Source: an uncultured Erysipelotrichaceae bacterium
Lineage (GTDB): Bacteria; Bacillota_I; Bacilli_A; RFN20; CAG-826
Direction: 5' to 3'
Assembly (NCBI GenBank): GCA_902773005.1
Contig: CACYCS010000041.1
Span: forward strand, 1-46,072
Length of the DNA: 46,072 bases
Part shown: piece after piece, positions 33,421 through 42,272 of the stretch
How positions within the stretch are numbered: the stretch's first letter is position 1
Layout of the letters: every line of letters begins with the position of its first letter
The notes under the pieces: model-generated
The model's database searches: none
Told to the model about the DNA's origin: nothing
What the model saw: only the letters and a program-made list of their open reading frames with translations
Made by a program: the position numbers and the translations under genes

Positions 33421-33443
33421 GTGAAGGTTGCTTTCCGATGGTG

Positions 33444-33464
33444 TATACTGATTTTCCAAGGAGC
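33444..33464 (+). promoter_or_regulatory. -10 box and ribosome site of the DUF697 gene
   Basis: TATACT (33444-33449) is followed by AAGGAG 8-9 bases before ATG 33470. No good -35 is seen; the tandem 16-bp repeat lies where an activator would bind. Confidence 0.45.
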
Positions 33465-33469
33465 ATAGC

Positions 33470-34522
33470 ATGAAAAAAGAACCCAAGGCCCCAAGCTATG
33501 AAAAACTGACTCTATCCGAATATGAGCAGCGTTATTCCGCGAAGAACAACACGAAACTATTCAAGGTCATCGCGTTTATTCTAGCCGCAACGATCGGCAT
33601 CATCGTTTTCGTATGTCTATTCGCCCTCTGCAAAGAGGCGTATGAGCTCAATGAGTATTTCGGCTATGGCGCGATCGCGGTATCGGTTCTTGTGTTCGTT
33701 TTCCTATACCTTGTGCCGCTCATCAAAATCAAGAAATTGAGGAAATTCGAGGTAGACGTGAATGCATATTCGATCAAAAACGCGAAAAAGCATAACGCCA
33801 AAATCCGTCAGGAACTCGCTACCAACATCATTGATCTTTATCTCTCAACCGAAGGCGGTGCGAGCGGGTATTCAAGCGAGAATATGTCGGCTCTAGTAAA
33901 TGCTAGGCAAAGCGGCGATAGCCAAGAACTCTTGAAGGCGCTCGATGTCATATATTCTAACGACACGAAAGCCGCTGCCAAAAGCCTTATTACGAGGTGC
34001 GCGGTACGCTGTGGACTATTCTCCGCCGTTTCGCAAAAGGATACGACTGACGCCTTGATCGTCACGCTCATCAACCTTCAGATGGTGAAGGACATCGTGT
34101 TCATGTATGGCTTTAGGCCAAGCGATGCGAGACTTATGAAAATCTTTGCCCAAGTCGTGTCGAATTCGTTGGTCGCCTATGGGCTCGGCTCGGCTAACAT
34201 TGGAAATCAGGTGGTTCGTTCCATCGGTGGCGTCGCAGAAAAGATTCCGGTTTTGGGCGGAATCATAGGAACTCTTGTCGATAGTTCGATCCAAGGACTC
34301 AGCAATGCGACATTGACCGCTTTGCTAGGACACAACACAATCCGCTATCTCATGAAGGAATATCACCTTCAGGCAATCCTTGAATCCGTTGAGATCAATG
34401 AGAGCGAAGAGGAATTCGCCGAGACCTGCGAAGAGTTGAAGAAAGAACTTAGCGATGCCAAGAAGAACGCGAAGAAGCCTGATAAAAAAGGCGACAAAAA
34501 AGGCGAACTCATTCCAGCTTAA
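33470..34522 (+). CDS. DUF697/YcjF-like membrane protein
   Basis: A 350-aa protein with two membrane helices near residues 31-55 and 65-88. A cytosolic helical domain (about 165-310) resembles DUF697, the domain found after GTPases and in YcjF. Its QMVKDIVFMYGFRPS segment and the Gly-rich GVAEKIPVLGGIIGTLVDSS helix-hairpin are typical. A Lys/Glu-rich tail ends it. Function is unknown; the family is often tied to GTPases at membranes, but none is adjacent. It is divergent from the c-di-GMP phosphodiesterase with a tandem repeat between them. Confidence 0.72.
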   Translation: MKKEPKAPSYEKLTLSEYEQRYSAKNNTKLFKVIAFILAATIGIIVFVCLFALCKEAYELNEYFGYGAIAVSVLVFVFLYLVPLIKIKKLRKFEVDVNAYSIKNAKKHNAKIRQELATNIIDLYLSTEGGASGYSSENMSALVNARQSGDSQELLKALDVIYSNDTKAAAKSLITRCAVRCGLFSAVSQKDTTDALIVTLINLQMVKDIVFMYGFRPSDARLMKIFAQVVSNSLVAYGLGSANIGNQVVRSIGGVAEKIPVLGGIIGTLVDSSIQGLSNATLTALLGHNTIRYLMKEYHLQAILESVEINESEEEFAETCEELKKELSDAKKNAKKPDKKGDKKGELIPA

Positions 34523-34536
34523 TTTACATGTTTCGG

Positions 34537-34563
34537 AACGGATGGCTGCGGCTATCCGTTTTT
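34537..34563 (+). terminator. Rho-independent terminator of the DUF697 gene
   Basis: AACGGATGGC and GGCTATCCGTT pair with wobbles around a TGCG loop, followed by a T-run to 34563. Confidence 0.8.
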
Positions 34564-34586
34564 GATTCTCTTTTGCGTAAATAGGA

Positions 34587-34606
34587 GGGACGTGTATCGA
34601 AATTCG
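34587..34606 (+). repeat. GGGACGTGTATC element, copy 4
   Basis: GGGACGTGTATCGAAATTCG stands in the gap between two convergent terminators. It is the copy closest to the consensus. Confidence 0.5.
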
Positions 34607-34680
34607 CGGATAAATAAATGTCGGAATACCCCTTTGAGGGCGCTAAGCCAATGCGCCTGGCTGTGCACCCAACTTTAGCT

Positions 34681-34705
34681 AAAAACCGATGCACGCCCTC
34701 ATCGG
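34681..34705 (-). terminator. Rho-independent terminator of the giant lipoprotein operon
   Basis: On the minus strand CCGATG (34705-34700) pairs with CATCGG (34691-34686) around an 8-base loop, then TTTTT (34685-34681). Confidence 0.7.
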
Positions 34706-34718
34706 ATTCTTGCTGTAA

Positions 34719-37700
34719 TCAGTAAAGGTTGCTCGAGCCGTTCACGGGGCGAAGGCCGCTTGCCTTGGTGCCGTAAGTGTAAGTGACGCTTCCGTCCGAA
34801 TTGACGGTTTCGTTGGAAATAAACCTGGAAGAATATAGATTTCTAACTGTTCCAGTTGCATAGCCAAGGGTATAGCGGGTGACGGTATACTTCGAGAATA
34901 TATATGTATACGACTTGCTGCTCGCGACTCCGCGGTCCGCTATCGATATGGAATTATCGAAGCAGGCTGTATAGCCTCTCGAACTAATGTTAGCGATATT
35001 GATGCTTAACGAGGCTTTTACAACCGACAGGATCGACAGGTCCTCGGTTGTTGAGATGCCGCTTAATGTGAAATCACCGTTGCCAATGTTCATGGCGGTT
35101 AGTCGTAATTTGACGTCCCCAAGAAGGGAAGTATTTGCCAGCTCGTCTATTCCTAGCGTTAAGTCCCATTTGGGAGACGTGCTGCTACTAGTGTAGGTGA
35201 ACGATTTCACGATGTCTTCGCCGTGCAAGGCGCTGGAGGAAGATGATTTCGTGGAACCGATTTGGTCCATGATCCAATCGTTAAATCCGAATATGTCTTT
35301 TAGTAAATACCCAAGCAAATCGCTTCCAAATTCTTTTCCTGTCAAAAGGACTTTGAATTCGTGCCAAGAATCGCTTTCAGCTTTAGTGATGGTCTGTTCT
35401 TTTCCGTGATATTTGTCGAAGCGATTGATAAGCATCATGCCGTTATCTGCGTCGTTTCCGCTTGCGTAATAGTAAAGCGCGACATATCGATGGCCTTCCT
35501 CGTCGCCGCTCCCCAGGACAGTCGTGATGCCGTTCCAAATCGTCCCCGCTGTGCTCCCTGATGAATTTTTAGAATTCAATGCTTTGAATATCGGAAGGTC
35601 CAAGGAGCCTATCAATTTGACGTAGGTGCCATCCACGGAGACATAGAAATCGAGATTGACATCGAAATTGATTTTGCTTAGGACCGATAGGGAAATCTTT
35701 CCTGTGATGTGGTAAGTGGATTCGTATTGCTCGTTCTCTTCGTCAACGCCGAGGGTGAATGTGTTGAGAACGGCCTGGAGCAAATCCGAAAGGGAGGAGT
35801 AGTCGGTGAAATCGCTATTGGAATAAGATCCTCCCATCCAGTTATAGGACGGCGCATTCTCGGCGAAATCCGCGGAGACGAAGCCGATCTTTGCATAGAT
35901 ATCGGTCCCTTCGTTCGCGCTGGAAGACTCGGAGAGAATCTCAAGGGTTTTGATTTTTCCGGGAAGCGTTTCGCCATCTTGGACGTAATCGCCATCGAAG
36001 GTGAGCCTGACTTTGAGGCCATAGCCCTCTTTGACGAGGCCTGGCTTGAATTCGAGGATCGCGACGTTGGAAGTCGTGTTGATCGTCGAAGAGCTTAAGA
36101 AACCTTTGGCAATCGCGCCTAAGTATTTGCCTGAGACGATCGCGCCGATGGTCGATTCGGTCATGATGCTGTTGAATAGATTCGTGATTCGCTTGAAGCG
36201 CGGGTCGGTTGAGGTGAGGAACTCGGTTGCGATATCGAGGATCTCGTTCATCGAGGTGATGGCGATTCTTCCTTTAAGCGGGCCGTTGCCGGCACCGTCG
36301 GAGCTATACTGGAACAGCATGTTTCCGGCAGTCTCAGCAGGTCCGGTGACGTCGATCTTCAGATGATGACCGTTATAGTATTTTTCCTTACGGTCAGTGA
36401 AATCGATGGACCCCGTGCCTGTCTTTGCCTTGAGATCGAAGCCAAGCGAGCCAGAGAAATTGAATCCCTGCTGGCTGAGAGTCGAGGTGCCGTTCCAAGA
36501 AGGAACGCTATAGGAAGCGGAGGCGTTCGTGCCGCGCTTGATCATGTAGCCTTCAAGCGAAACCGCGAGCTGATCGGTGTCGGTGAACTTCTGGATCGAC
36601 GATTCGAGGCTAGGCAGGTGCTTGAATTCCTCGTAGCCCTGCTTATCGAATGCCTCGAGCTCATAGTCGCGGATCTTGAGGGAGCCGCTCATGAGAAGGG
36701 AAAGTTTTGGGCTATTGCTTGTGACGATGCCAGCCTCATCTAGGGTCAAGGACAATAGGCTTGCATCGTTAGCGTCCAACACCGCGCCGATCGTGCCGTG
36801 TCCTCCAGCATAAGCCAAATCGAGGGTGAAATGGATTCGGTCGTCTTCGTGGCCATAATCGCGCAAGGCATTCAGAATCCCTTCGTAATGGCCTTCGCCA
36901 AGCGCTTCATAAACCGCGCTATCCTTGATGCCATTAATCGCCTCCGTGATGGAATCGGATGTGGCGAGCAAGCCGGAAAGCAAACGCATGATGGAATCGT
37001 TTTGGATGTCCTCGTCAGAGATGTTGGACAAGGTGCTGAAGAGGCTGGAGAAGACGCTGACGGTCGAATAGCCTTTTAGGACGCCATTGATATCGAAATA
37101 GCATTCTGGCTTCTCTTTTTCGTCATCGATGTGCACCCTCGCCGATTCCGTGTTCCCGTCTGAAGAAAAATCAAGCGAGGCGTTGATGTCATGATAGCTA
37201 GAAGTCAAATCGACGTCGGCCAATACGCTTAAGACGCCCGTCTCCGAAATCGCATCGCGCTGGAAGTGGGAATCGTCGCCGATGACTTCGTCTTCGATAT
37301 GAGAAACGGCGATCGATCCCTCGATTCCGAATTTCTTATCGCTTACAAGGTTCCCGATGCGCTTGACTAGCGACAAGGAATCCTCAAGGCGAAGATAGGT
37401 GTTTTCCTCAAACGGAAGGGTTTTTGCATAGGTTTTCGCTTCAATCGCGGCGGAGAAGGAAAGTTTCATGCCGTTATTGAATTCGTGCTCGGATTCGCCA
37501 TAGGGGAAGTCGATTCGATTGAGGACGTTGTCCCCGTTGCTAGAAAGCCCAAACGAAAGGGTGTCATCGCCAAGAGGGAGATCCAAGACGAAATAATGGG
37601 CGTTGATCTCGCGAATCTCATTCGTCGCATCGAAAATGCTAGCTAGATCGACGGAAGTGGTGGATTCATTTGATTCGCCCGAAGAAAGGGAGAACGAATC

Positions 37701-38276
37701 CAAGCCAAAACTGTCGAAGATCGAGTAAAGGAAATAGTCGAGCGAGCCGTATTCGAAGTAGCAGATGCCCCTGGTGGTCTCATCGCATTCGCCAGCATGC
37801 TCGTCGCTTGAATAAAGGGTGGTGTTGAAACGGAATCCGCCATTGCCGGAAGCGTAGTCGCAGCTATCGTCGGTGAGACTGAAATAAAGCTCGTCTTCTT
37901 GCAAGGTCAAGTCGATGTCTTTCTTCGCGCCGTTATAGTTGAGTGGGGCTTCCAGATAGAAGTCCAAGCCATGGATCGAGGGGGAGTTAAGCCGTAATCC
38001 TGCCTCGGCTCCGTCTAAGGCGATGCGGTTTTCTTTGCCTTCCGCGGTCGCTGGGACGACGAATTCGAACGCGTCGAAATCTAGGAGCAACCCCTGGCGA
38101 ACAGCCATGGAGAGCTGCTTGTTGACTGGCAGGTCGCGGACCGCTTCCTCATCGAGGATCGAGGCTTCTTCTAGCGCGGGCGCAGCCTCATATGCGTGCA
38201 CATCTATGCGCGCGCACGAAAACAAAAAGCAGCCTGATATCAGGACCCCCAATATTTTTGCGGAAAAAGATTTCAT
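34719..38276 (-). CDS. Giant predicted surface lipoprotein, paralogue B (unknown family)
   Basis: About 1185 aa. The signal region MKSFSAKILGVLISGC offers a lipobox ISGC (C16) or LFSC (C21). The rest is Ser/Asp-rich and dominated by alternating polar/hydrophobic strands, with no domain I recognise. It is a paralogue of the protein encoded just upstream. Both share, in order, an SIHGLDFYLEAPLNY-like segment, TTRGICYFEYGSLDYFL, YFVLDLPLG, KKFGIEGSIAVSH, and the C-terminal SLLGDVKLRL region. ATG 38276 is chosen; TTG 38300 lies inside a hairpin. No Shine-Dalgarno is visible. A cell-surface scaffold or binding role is a guess. Confidence 0.75.
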   Translation of the reverse strand: MKSFSAKILGVLISGCFLFSCARIDVHAYEAAPALEEASILDEEAVRDLPVNKQLSMAVRQGLLLDFDAFEFVVPATAEGKENRIALDGAEAGLRLNSPSIHGLDFYLEAPLNYNGAKKDIDLTLQEDELYFSLTDDSCDYASGNGGFRFNTTLYSSDEHAGECDETTRGICYFEYGSLDYFLYSIFDSFGLDSFSLSSGESNESTTSVDLASIFDATNEIREINAHYFVLDLPLGDDTLSFGLSSNGDNVLNRIDFPYGESEHEFNNGMKLSFSAAIEAKTYAKTLPFEENTYLRLEDSLSLVKRIGNLVSDKKFGIEGSIAVSHIEDEVIGDDSHFQRDAISETGVLSVLADVDLTSSYHDINASLDFSSDGNTESARVHIDDEKEKPECYFDINGVLKGYSTVSVFSSLFSTLSNISDEDIQNDSIMRLLSGLLATSDSITEAINGIKDSAVYEALGEGHYEGILNALRDYGHEDDRIHFTLDLAYAGGHGTIGAVLDANDASLLSLTLDEAGIVTSNSPKLSLLMSGSLKIRDYELEAFDKQGYEEFKHLPSLESSIQKFTDTDQLAVSLEGYMIKRGTNASASYSVPSWNGTSTLSQQGFNFSGSLGFDLKAKTGTGSIDFTDRKEKYYNGHHLKIDVTGPAETAGNMLFQYSSDGAGNGPLKGRIAITSMNEILDIATEFLTSTDPRFKRITNLFNSIMTESTIGAIVSGKYLGAIAKGFLSSSTINTTSNVAILEFKPGLVKEGYGLKVRLTFDGDYVQDGETLPGKIKTLEILSESSSANEGTDIYAKIGFVSADFAENAPSYNWMGGSYSNSDFTDYSSLSDLLQAVLNTFTLGVDEENEQYESTYHITGKISLSVLSKINFDVNLDFYVSVDGTYVKLIGSLDLPIFKALNSKNSSGSTAGTIWNGITTVLGSGDEEGHRYVALYYYASGNDADNGMMLINRFDKYHGKEQTITKAESDSWHEFKVLLTGKEFGSDLLGYLLKDIFGFNDWIMDQIGSTKSSSSSALHGEDIVKSFTYTSSSTSPKWDLTLGIDELANTSLLGDVKLRLTAMNIGNGDFTLSGISTTEDLSILSVVKASLSINIANISSRGYTACFDNSISIADRGVASSKSYTYIFSKYTVTRYTLGYATGTVRNLYSSRFISNETVNSDGSVTYTYGTKASGLRPVNGSSNLY

Positions 38277-38296
38277 GGTGCTTTTTGTGAATTGAG

Positions 38297-38331
38297 CCAA
38301 CCCCTGCTTGAAACTCGCGAGCAGGGGTTGG
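38297..38331 (-). other. Intercistronic 12-bp hairpin in the lipoprotein operon
   Basis: CCAACCCCTGCT (38297-38308) and AGCAGGGGTTGG (38320-38331) are perfect complements with an 11-base loop. No T-run follows on the minus strand, so partial termination or mRNA end protection is more likely than full termination. Confidence 0.6.
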
Positions 38332-38349
38332 TGAATTTAAGGTGATTAA

Positions 38350-41300
38350 TTAAAGGTAGTAGTTGCCGCCTTTGACGTTCGCCTGGTTAAGGAAGTTATA
38401 GCCATAGACGCTGTAATAGGCGTTGGTCGCATCGTTGGACTGGAAACCATTGATTAGGCCGTAGAGGTCGCCTTTGGCGGAATCGGTGATGATGCCATCG
38501 TCCGCGACGGATTTCACGAAGAGGTTGTAGTAGTCGCTTCCTTCGCCGAGGACGCTATTAATGGTCATGAAGCCATTATCATCGATATCGCCGAAGTTAG
38601 TGAGGCCGAGGTTGACGTTAACGGAAGCGATGTGCATGGAGGATCCGCTTACGGAGACGGCATCAACCGATGCGGTGACGTCGAGGCCAGTGAGGCAGCG
38701 AGCGGAGAAGCGGCCCTGCTTCAGATCGTTGGAGGACAAGGTGACGGTGGCGTCGCCAAGTAAGCCGATGCCAAGCAATTTGCCAAGGTTCGCCTTGATG
38801 ACGTAATCGGTTGAGTGATCATGGACGCTGGCTTTGAATCCGCCCCAGCAATCAGCGACGTGGACGCCATTGGCGAATGGGTTCCAAGAGGAAGTCGCTT
38901 CTTCTTCAGCGGGTTCTGCAACTGGTTCAGCGGCGGGCTCATCTTTAACGAGGAGCGACTCGTTGACGCCGATCGTGTATTCGAGTACCCAGTTCAGGAA
39001 GTCACCGGTATAGTCTTTGCCATCGACCCTAACCGCGTCTTTGACGTTGCGGATGCGGCCATAGGAAGAATCGCGGGTGAGGAGGAATTCGCCGTCGGCG
39101 TCGATGCCGTTAGCGTAGAAATAGATGCTAGAGTCGCGCTTGCCTTCCAGCTCGTTGCGACGGAAGTAGGTGTCGTTATCCGGAGCATTCACGCCACGGA
39201 TGACGGGGAGATTGTCGAAGTTCGCGGCGATCTTGGTCTCAGCGCCTTCGACGGCTGCTTGCGCATCGAAGGAGTAGAGGGTGGTTTCGTAGCCTGCGAT
39301 CTCAAGGCCGACAGAGCCTTTAAGGCCGTAGTTCGATTTGCCTTCGAGAGAGGCGATCTTGTCGTTCTCCTTGTTGGCGTAGACGCCCATGGTCAAGGTG
39401 TTGACGAGTTCGCTCGCGAGGTCGACGAACGGGGTGTAGTTATCGAAGCCCTCAGTTGAAGAGAATGCTTTGATGGGGGTCGTGGATGCGTTTTCGCCTT
39501 CGATGCAGCCGATGCCACTAAGGCTAAGGGCGAATTTCTCGACTTCGCCTTTCTTCAGTTTGACGTCGAGTCCGGCGAGGTTGCCTTCTTGATCGCCATT
39601 CTTATCTTCATAGGAGATGACGACGTCGATCTTGGTGCCTTCGTCCATGCCGAGCTTCGCGCCGTCGATGGTGAGCGAGGTGGTTTCGCCAAGGCTAACG
39701 TTAGAGATGATGTGCTTGTTCTCGAGGAGCCCGAAGAACTGTCCGCCCATGAGGTCGCCTAGAAGCGATCCGCTCTCCTGAGAGAGAAGGGCGCTTGTGA
39801 GGCGGGAGAAGCGATCTTCACTGGTGAAGAACTTGAGGAGGAACGAGCCGTCGATGGATTCGAGGGCGCTCTTGGCGGCGCTGGTGGACACGACGCCCTG
39901 GATGGCGTTATCGGTCTTCTGGGTCGCGAACCCTGCGCTTATTTCCTCTGCGGTTGCGCGGGAATCGTATTGGAACGCGATGGTGTCGAGGTTATCTTGG
40001 AGTCCGAGGAGGATGTTGTGCTTCTGCTTGAAGGATTCGGCGTAGTGGGAGAGTCCGATGTCGACTTTGCCAGAGCGGATGCCTTCGTTGAAGTTGAAGT
40101 CGATTCCGCCATTGATGCCGAGCTTGGTTTGATTGCCCTCGTCATCTTTGAGAGCGCCGCTAATCGAAGCGGTGATGGTCTTGTCGCTAGCGATCTTCTC
40201 CACGGTGTCGAAGATGCCACGAACATGGCTCAGGGATTCGAATTCTTTGCCCTCTGGGGCTTCTAGAGCGGTGACGGGGGTGAAATCCGTGATGTTGATT
40301 TCGCCGTCGAGGGAGATCGAGGCGACGCTGATGTCCTCAAGGGAGATCGAGGCGAGGCTCTTGTTCTTGAGGGCGCTTAGCGTGACGCCGACTTTGCCTT
40401 CGACCCCAATCGGGGCGAGGGTGAGCTTGATGTCGATCTCGTTGTCCTTGGCGGTAAGCGATTCGATGAGGTCGGCAGCGGCGGTATAGGTGCCTTTGTT
40501 GATGCCGTTCACGAGATCGGAGTTGAGGATTGCGCCGATGTTAATGCCGATGACGTCGAGGAGGTTCTCGATTTGGCTGAGATCGGTGGTGGATTCGCCG
40601 GATTCCTCGTCCTTGGTCATGAAGACGCTTTCCTTGACGTCGGTGACGAGTTCATCGATATAGGTCTTGTTGGTCTTGGCGAGCAAGACATCGTTGATGT
40701 TGAGATAGCCGTTATTCTCACGACCTTCTTCGTCGTTGCCTTCTTCGAGGTAAGCGACGTCGATCTTATGGCCAGCGAAGGGTTCGTTTTTACCGCGGGC
40801 CTTGTCGATGCCGAGACTCACGTCGAGGCCTTTGAAGCCATATTTGTGGTTATCATCGTCATAGAGGTCGATGTTCGCACCGAGATCGATGACGGCGGCC
40901 TCACTCACGGCATCGGTCTTTAGGATGGTCCTGGAGCCTTCGACGCCAGCTTTGTTGTGGCCGATGGTGATGGAGCCGTCGATGCCGAATTCGGGCTTGG
41001 CGACGAGCTTAGCGACTTTCTTGAACAACGCCGCGGAGTCGCTGAGGGAACGGTATTCGCTTGCGTTGCCGTAGATGCGGTTCTGCCAGAGCGTCGGGAG
41101 ATTGCCACTAACATCGGCGGAAGCAAAGAGGGTCATGCCATCTTTGATCTTCCAAGGGTCGACGGAGGTGGCTTTGGACCATTGCCCCTCGCTATCCTTG
41201 ACCGCTTTGGCGGGAAGGTCGATATGAGAGAGGTTGAAGTTGCTATCGGCGCCCATGCCTAGGACAAGATTGCCAATGGAGCCAAGGGGAAGTTCCCAAA

Positions 41301-42249
41301 CGAAGTAGGGCGCTTCGCTAGTTCCGACGTCTTGCATTTTGCCCATCGAGTCCATGATCGCATCAATGGAGATGCCGTTATCGGCGGCGGGTTCAGACTC
41401 TTCGGCAGGGGCAGCGGTTTCTTCTGCGCTACCTTTGCCAAGGAGGCTATCGAGCCAACCTTCGAAGGAAACGTTGATCGCGCCTTCAGAGAGGATGTCG
41501 AGGATATCGGAGAGCAGCCAGTCGAGTTCGCCGTATTCGTAGTACTCGGTACCGCGGGTGGCTTCATCGGTTGTGTTGGTGATGCCCTCGATCAGCTTGT
41601 CGCTATCCTTGGGCTCAACGCTGACTTTGTATTTAAAGTCCCAAGTTCCGCCTGCGGTTTTCTCGACGACAGGATCGCCTTTTTCATCTTCAGCAAAGGT
41701 GTCGTTCCCGTTATCGAAGAGATTGAGGAACAGGGTCTGCTCGGTTTTGCCTTCGCTTACGGTATAAGGAAGCAAGGAAGCGTGGACGCCCCTATACTTC
41801 GCATTGTGCCCGGCGTTGCTATAGCTAATCGGGGCGGTGACGGCGAGGTTGATGCCATGAAGCGAGAGCTCTTCCATCCTGAGGTCGATTTCGATCGGGG
41901 CGGATTCGCCGCTATCGGTGACGCCATTGGTGATAGTGTTATGACCTTTGGAAGTGATCTCGTTGCCTTCGCTATCGACATAGAATTGGTCGAACTTGAA
42001 TTCGTTGACTTTGATGGAAAGGCCGCTCGTCGCGCTGTCTGCGAGGTTCGCAACGAATCTCTCGGCTCCGCTAAGCGACGCATTACCGCCGTTATTGCCA
42101 GTGCGCTGGTCGATGACGGTCACATTCTGCTTGGTGAGGAAGAACGCGCTGCATGCGCTGACGGCGAACAGCCCGAACATGCTAACGCTCGTCAGAACTA
42201 TTTTCTTCGTCTTCGGGTTCTTGAAGAATTTCTTACCGGATTTTTTCAT
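38350..42249 (-). CDS. Giant predicted surface lipoprotein, paralogue A (unknown family)
   Basis: A 1299-aa protein with a basic N-terminus (MKKSGKKFF), a hydrophobic segment and the lipobox V30-S-A-C33, so it should be lipid-anchored outside the membrane. The long body is rich in Asp, Ser and Gly with predicted beta strands throughout. Two Ala/Glu/Pro linkers (EETAAPAEESEPAAD near 280; EPAAEPVAEPAEEEA near 1105) suggest separate lobes. Shared segments with the downstream gene, such as ATRGTEYYEYGELDWLL and KPEFGIDGSITIGH, show paralogy. AAGGAG precedes the ATG. It follows the 299-aa membrane protein gene by 23 bases. I recognise no family. Confidence 0.78.
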   Translation of the reverse strand: MKKSGKKFFKNPKTKKIVLTSVSMFGLFAVSACSAFFLTKQNVTVIDQRTGNNGGNASLSGAERFVANLADSATSGLSIKVNEFKFDQFYVDSEGNEITSKGHNTITNGVTDSGESAPIEIDLRMEELSLHGINLAVTAPISYSNAGHNAKYRGVHASLLPYTVSEGKTEQTLFLNLFDNGNDTFAEDEKGDPVVEKTAGGTWDFKYKVSVEPKDSDKLIEGITNTTDEATRGTEYYEYGELDWLLSDILDILSEGAINVSFEGWLDSLLGKGSAEETAAPAEESEPAADNGISIDAIMDSMGKMQDVGTSEAPYFVWELPLGSIGNLVLGMGADSNFNLSHIDLPAKAVKDSEGQWSKATSVDPWKIKDGMTLFASADVSGNLPTLWQNRIYGNASEYRSLSDSAALFKKVAKLVAKPEFGIDGSITIGHNKAGVEGSRTILKTDAVSEAAVIDLGANIDLYDDDNHKYGFKGLDVSLGIDKARGKNEPFAGHKIDVAYLEEGNDEEGRENNGYLNINDVLLAKTNKTYIDELVTDVKESVFMTKDEESGESTTDLSQIENLLDVIGINIGAILNSDLVNGINKGTYTAAADLIESLTAKDNEIDIKLTLAPIGVEGKVGVTLSALKNKSLASISLEDISVASISLDGEINITDFTPVTALEAPEGKEFESLSHVRGIFDTVEKIASDKTITASISGALKDDEGNQTKLGINGGIDFNFNEGIRSGKVDIGLSHYAESFKQKHNILLGLQDNLDTIAFQYDSRATAEEISAGFATQKTDNAIQGVVSTSAAKSALESIDGSFLLKFFTSEDRFSRLTSALLSQESGSLLGDLMGGQFFGLLENKHIISNVSLGETTSLTIDGAKLGMDEGTKIDVVISYEDKNGDQEGNLAGLDVKLKKGEVEKFALSLSGIGCIEGENASTTPIKAFSSTEGFDNYTPFVDLASELVNTLTMGVYANKENDKIASLEGKSNYGLKGSVGLEIAGYETTLYSFDAQAAVEGAETKIAANFDNLPVIRGVNAPDNDTYFRRNELEGKRDSSIYFYANGIDADGEFLLTRDSSYGRIRNVKDAVRVDGKDYTGDFLNWVLEYTIGVNESLLVKDEPAAEPVAEPAEEEATSSWNPFANGVHVADCWGGFKASVHDHSTDYVIKANLGKLLGIGLLGDATVTLSSNDLKQGRFSARCLTGLDVTASVDAVSVSGSSMHIASVNVNLGLTNFGDIDDNGFMTINSVLGEGSDYYNLFVKSVADDGIITDSAKGDLYGLINGFQSNDATNAYYSVYGYNFLNQANVKGGNYYL

Positions 42250-42272
42250 GTTTCATGCTCCTTAATTCTTTA

